64,000 nt of DNA from Hermatobates lingyangjiaoensis. Its lineage: Eukaryota > Arthropoda > Insecta > Hemiptera > Hermatobatidae. The notes under the pieces were generated by a model. It worked only from the letters and a program-made list of their open reading frames with translations. It did no database searches and was not told where the DNA came from. The DNA lies in contig JAPFBL010001929.1 of NCBI GenBank assembly GCA_026182355.1, forward strand, positions 434,501-498,500, read 5' to 3'. The position numbers and the translations under genes were made by a program. Of the stretch, positions 63,265 through 64,000 are shown piece by piece. Numbering within the stretch: position 1 is the stretch's first letter; every line of letters begins with the position of its first letter.

Positions 63265-63450
63265 ATATATACTTCACGTTACAACTAAAGAACACAAAAA
63301 ACACCAAAAAAAAGAGGACTAACACTCACGATTCCCGATCATGTCGTGATCTTCAGGAGAGAAGAAAAAGGAGAAGTAACGATGGAGCGGAGATGAGAAT
63401 GAATCCACTGATTGATAAAAAGTCGTATCGGTCATATATTATATATATAT
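63265..63450 (-). repeat. FB-L single arm
   Basis: TTCACGTTACAACTAAAGAA, GGACTAACACTCACGATTCC, CGATCATGTCGTGATCTTCA, GGAGAGAAG. The complement of the core is CTGAAGA-TCACGACATGATCG-GGAA, with GAAA changed to GGAA. It is bounded by (TA)n on both sides; the inner part has no mirror copy. Confidence 0.62.
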
Positions 63451-63497
63451 ATATAAACAATTAAATGAAACGATTCCACGAACTAAATAAACTACAT

Positions 63498-63532
<35 letters not shown>
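63451..63532. repeat. FB-B terminus fragment and (TA)n
   Basis: AATTAAATGAAACGATTCCA (63460-63479) is an FB-B/FB-D-type terminus without the rest, followed by (TA)n at 63503-63532. Confidence 0.6.
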
Positions 63533-63534
<2 letters not shown>

Positions 63535-63748
63535 CAAGATTTCACATAAACACTTGAATCAACAATCAATAATCAAACAACAATATGCGAAAAAAAGACT
63601 AAGATTTTTCAATCGTAACGAGCGGTCTTTGTCAGAGTCAAAAATACCAACTGAACTTAGTTGGGTTTTTGTCTCTGACGAACACCGCTTGTTACAGTTT
63701 AAATATCTTAGTCTTTTTTTCCAATTTCATATTGTGGTTTTGATTATA
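63535..63748. repeat. FB-A fold-back element, complete head-to-head pair
   Basis: Left ACATAAACACTTGAATCAAC (CACGTG mutated), CAATAATCAAACAACAATAT, GAGCGGTCTTTGTCAGAGTC. Right TTGGGTTTTTGTCTCTGACG, AACACCGCTTGTTACAGTTT, AAATATCTTAGTC, CATATTGTGGTTTTGATTAT. The right core keeps CTGACGA but GAAA is lost (TAAA). Confidence 0.82.
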
Positions 63749-63837
63749 TATATACACATCGGCAGAAAAATACACAATTAAACGCGTAATGCAATCAATG
63801 AAGTACAAATCACAAGAAAAAAGAAAAGAACAAAAGA

Positions 63838-64000
63838 AATAAATGCTCTAAGGCCTTTCACTTTATGTTATCAAAGAGCAAACAAAGAAAGAAAAAAAAA
63901 GGAAAAAAGCCTTTTTTCCTTTTTTTTTCACACTTTGTTTGGTCTGTGATAACATAAAGTGAAAGGCCTCAGAGCATTTATTTCTTTTCTTTTTCTTTTT
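63838..64000. repeat. FB-J fold-back element (runs to the window edge)
   Basis: Left AATAAATGCTCTAAGGCCTT + TCACTTTATGTTATCA pairs with TGATAACATAAAGTGAAAGG + CCTCAGAGCATTTATTTC. The loop is A/G-rich then T/C-rich (about 63890-63935). It shares the outer AATGCTCTAAGGCCTTTCA with 3600-3856. Confidence 0.85.

Overview
The window is AT-rich, repeat-saturated nuclear DNA from an animal, most likely a large invertebrate genome. It has spliced exons, a tRNA-derived SINE family, Penelope-like, Helitron, pogo/Tigger, piggyBac and hAT relics, and very many (TA)n tracts. I cannot fix the phylum from sequence alone; a mollusc or a chelicerate would both fit. There are no bacterial-type genes, operons, rRNAs, intact tRNAs or CRISPR arrays.

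Host genes. The best-supported host coding sequence is one 92-bp internal exon on the minus strand at 2452-2543. It has a clean acceptor and donor and encodes the first transmembrane segment of a CD36/scavenger-receptor-B-like protein. A second, weaker minus-strand exon candidate lies at 38743-38890. Its GTAAGT donor has the phase needed to join the CD36 exon, so most of the window may be one long 5' intron of that gene. No other convincing host exon was seen.

Layout. 1-9.1 kb: one fold-back arm, the CD36 exon, a cluster of (TA)n-flanked palindromes (3.1-3.9 kb), a duplicated small ORF, and a ~130-bp tandem repeat. 9.1-9.85 kb: an internally deleted pogo/Tigger transposase relic. 11-16.5 kb: SINEs and a Penelope-like endonuclease relic flanked by inverted repeats. 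18.4-20.5 kb: a fold-back cluster including a 343-bp near-perfect palindrome. 21.7-25.7 kb: a duplicated unclassified repeat, SINEs, and a GC-richer block. 26-31.7 kb: the densest fold-back cluster. 34.4-35.9 kb: a 76-bp minisatellite built from two 38-bp halves, followed by a piggyBac MITE. 37 kb: a long palindrome. 38.9-40.7 kb: a 79/85-bp minisatellite. 41-46.4 kb: more fold-backs and a 33-bp minisatellite. 47.8-56.8 kb: SINEs, a GC-rich block and fold-backs. 58.8-60.17 kb: a Helitron with both ends and a decayed helicase. 60.2-64 kb: fold-backs again.

Main theme. About a dozen sequence-distinct families of short elements, usually present as head-to-head inverted pairs and usually bounded by (TA)n, share one plan. 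Each has a CTGANGA box, a short hairpin, then GAAA, which is the hammerhead-ribozyme core order known from Penelope-like retroelements. This is followed by a family-specific linker and, in most families, a second small hairpin beside the (TA)n tract. The same core lies just downstream of the endonuclease relic at 16361-16387. I infer that the fold-backs are Penelope-derived tails or non-autonomous partners. Nearly all carry one extra base between the CTGANGA box and the hairpin, so ribozyme activity is doubtful.
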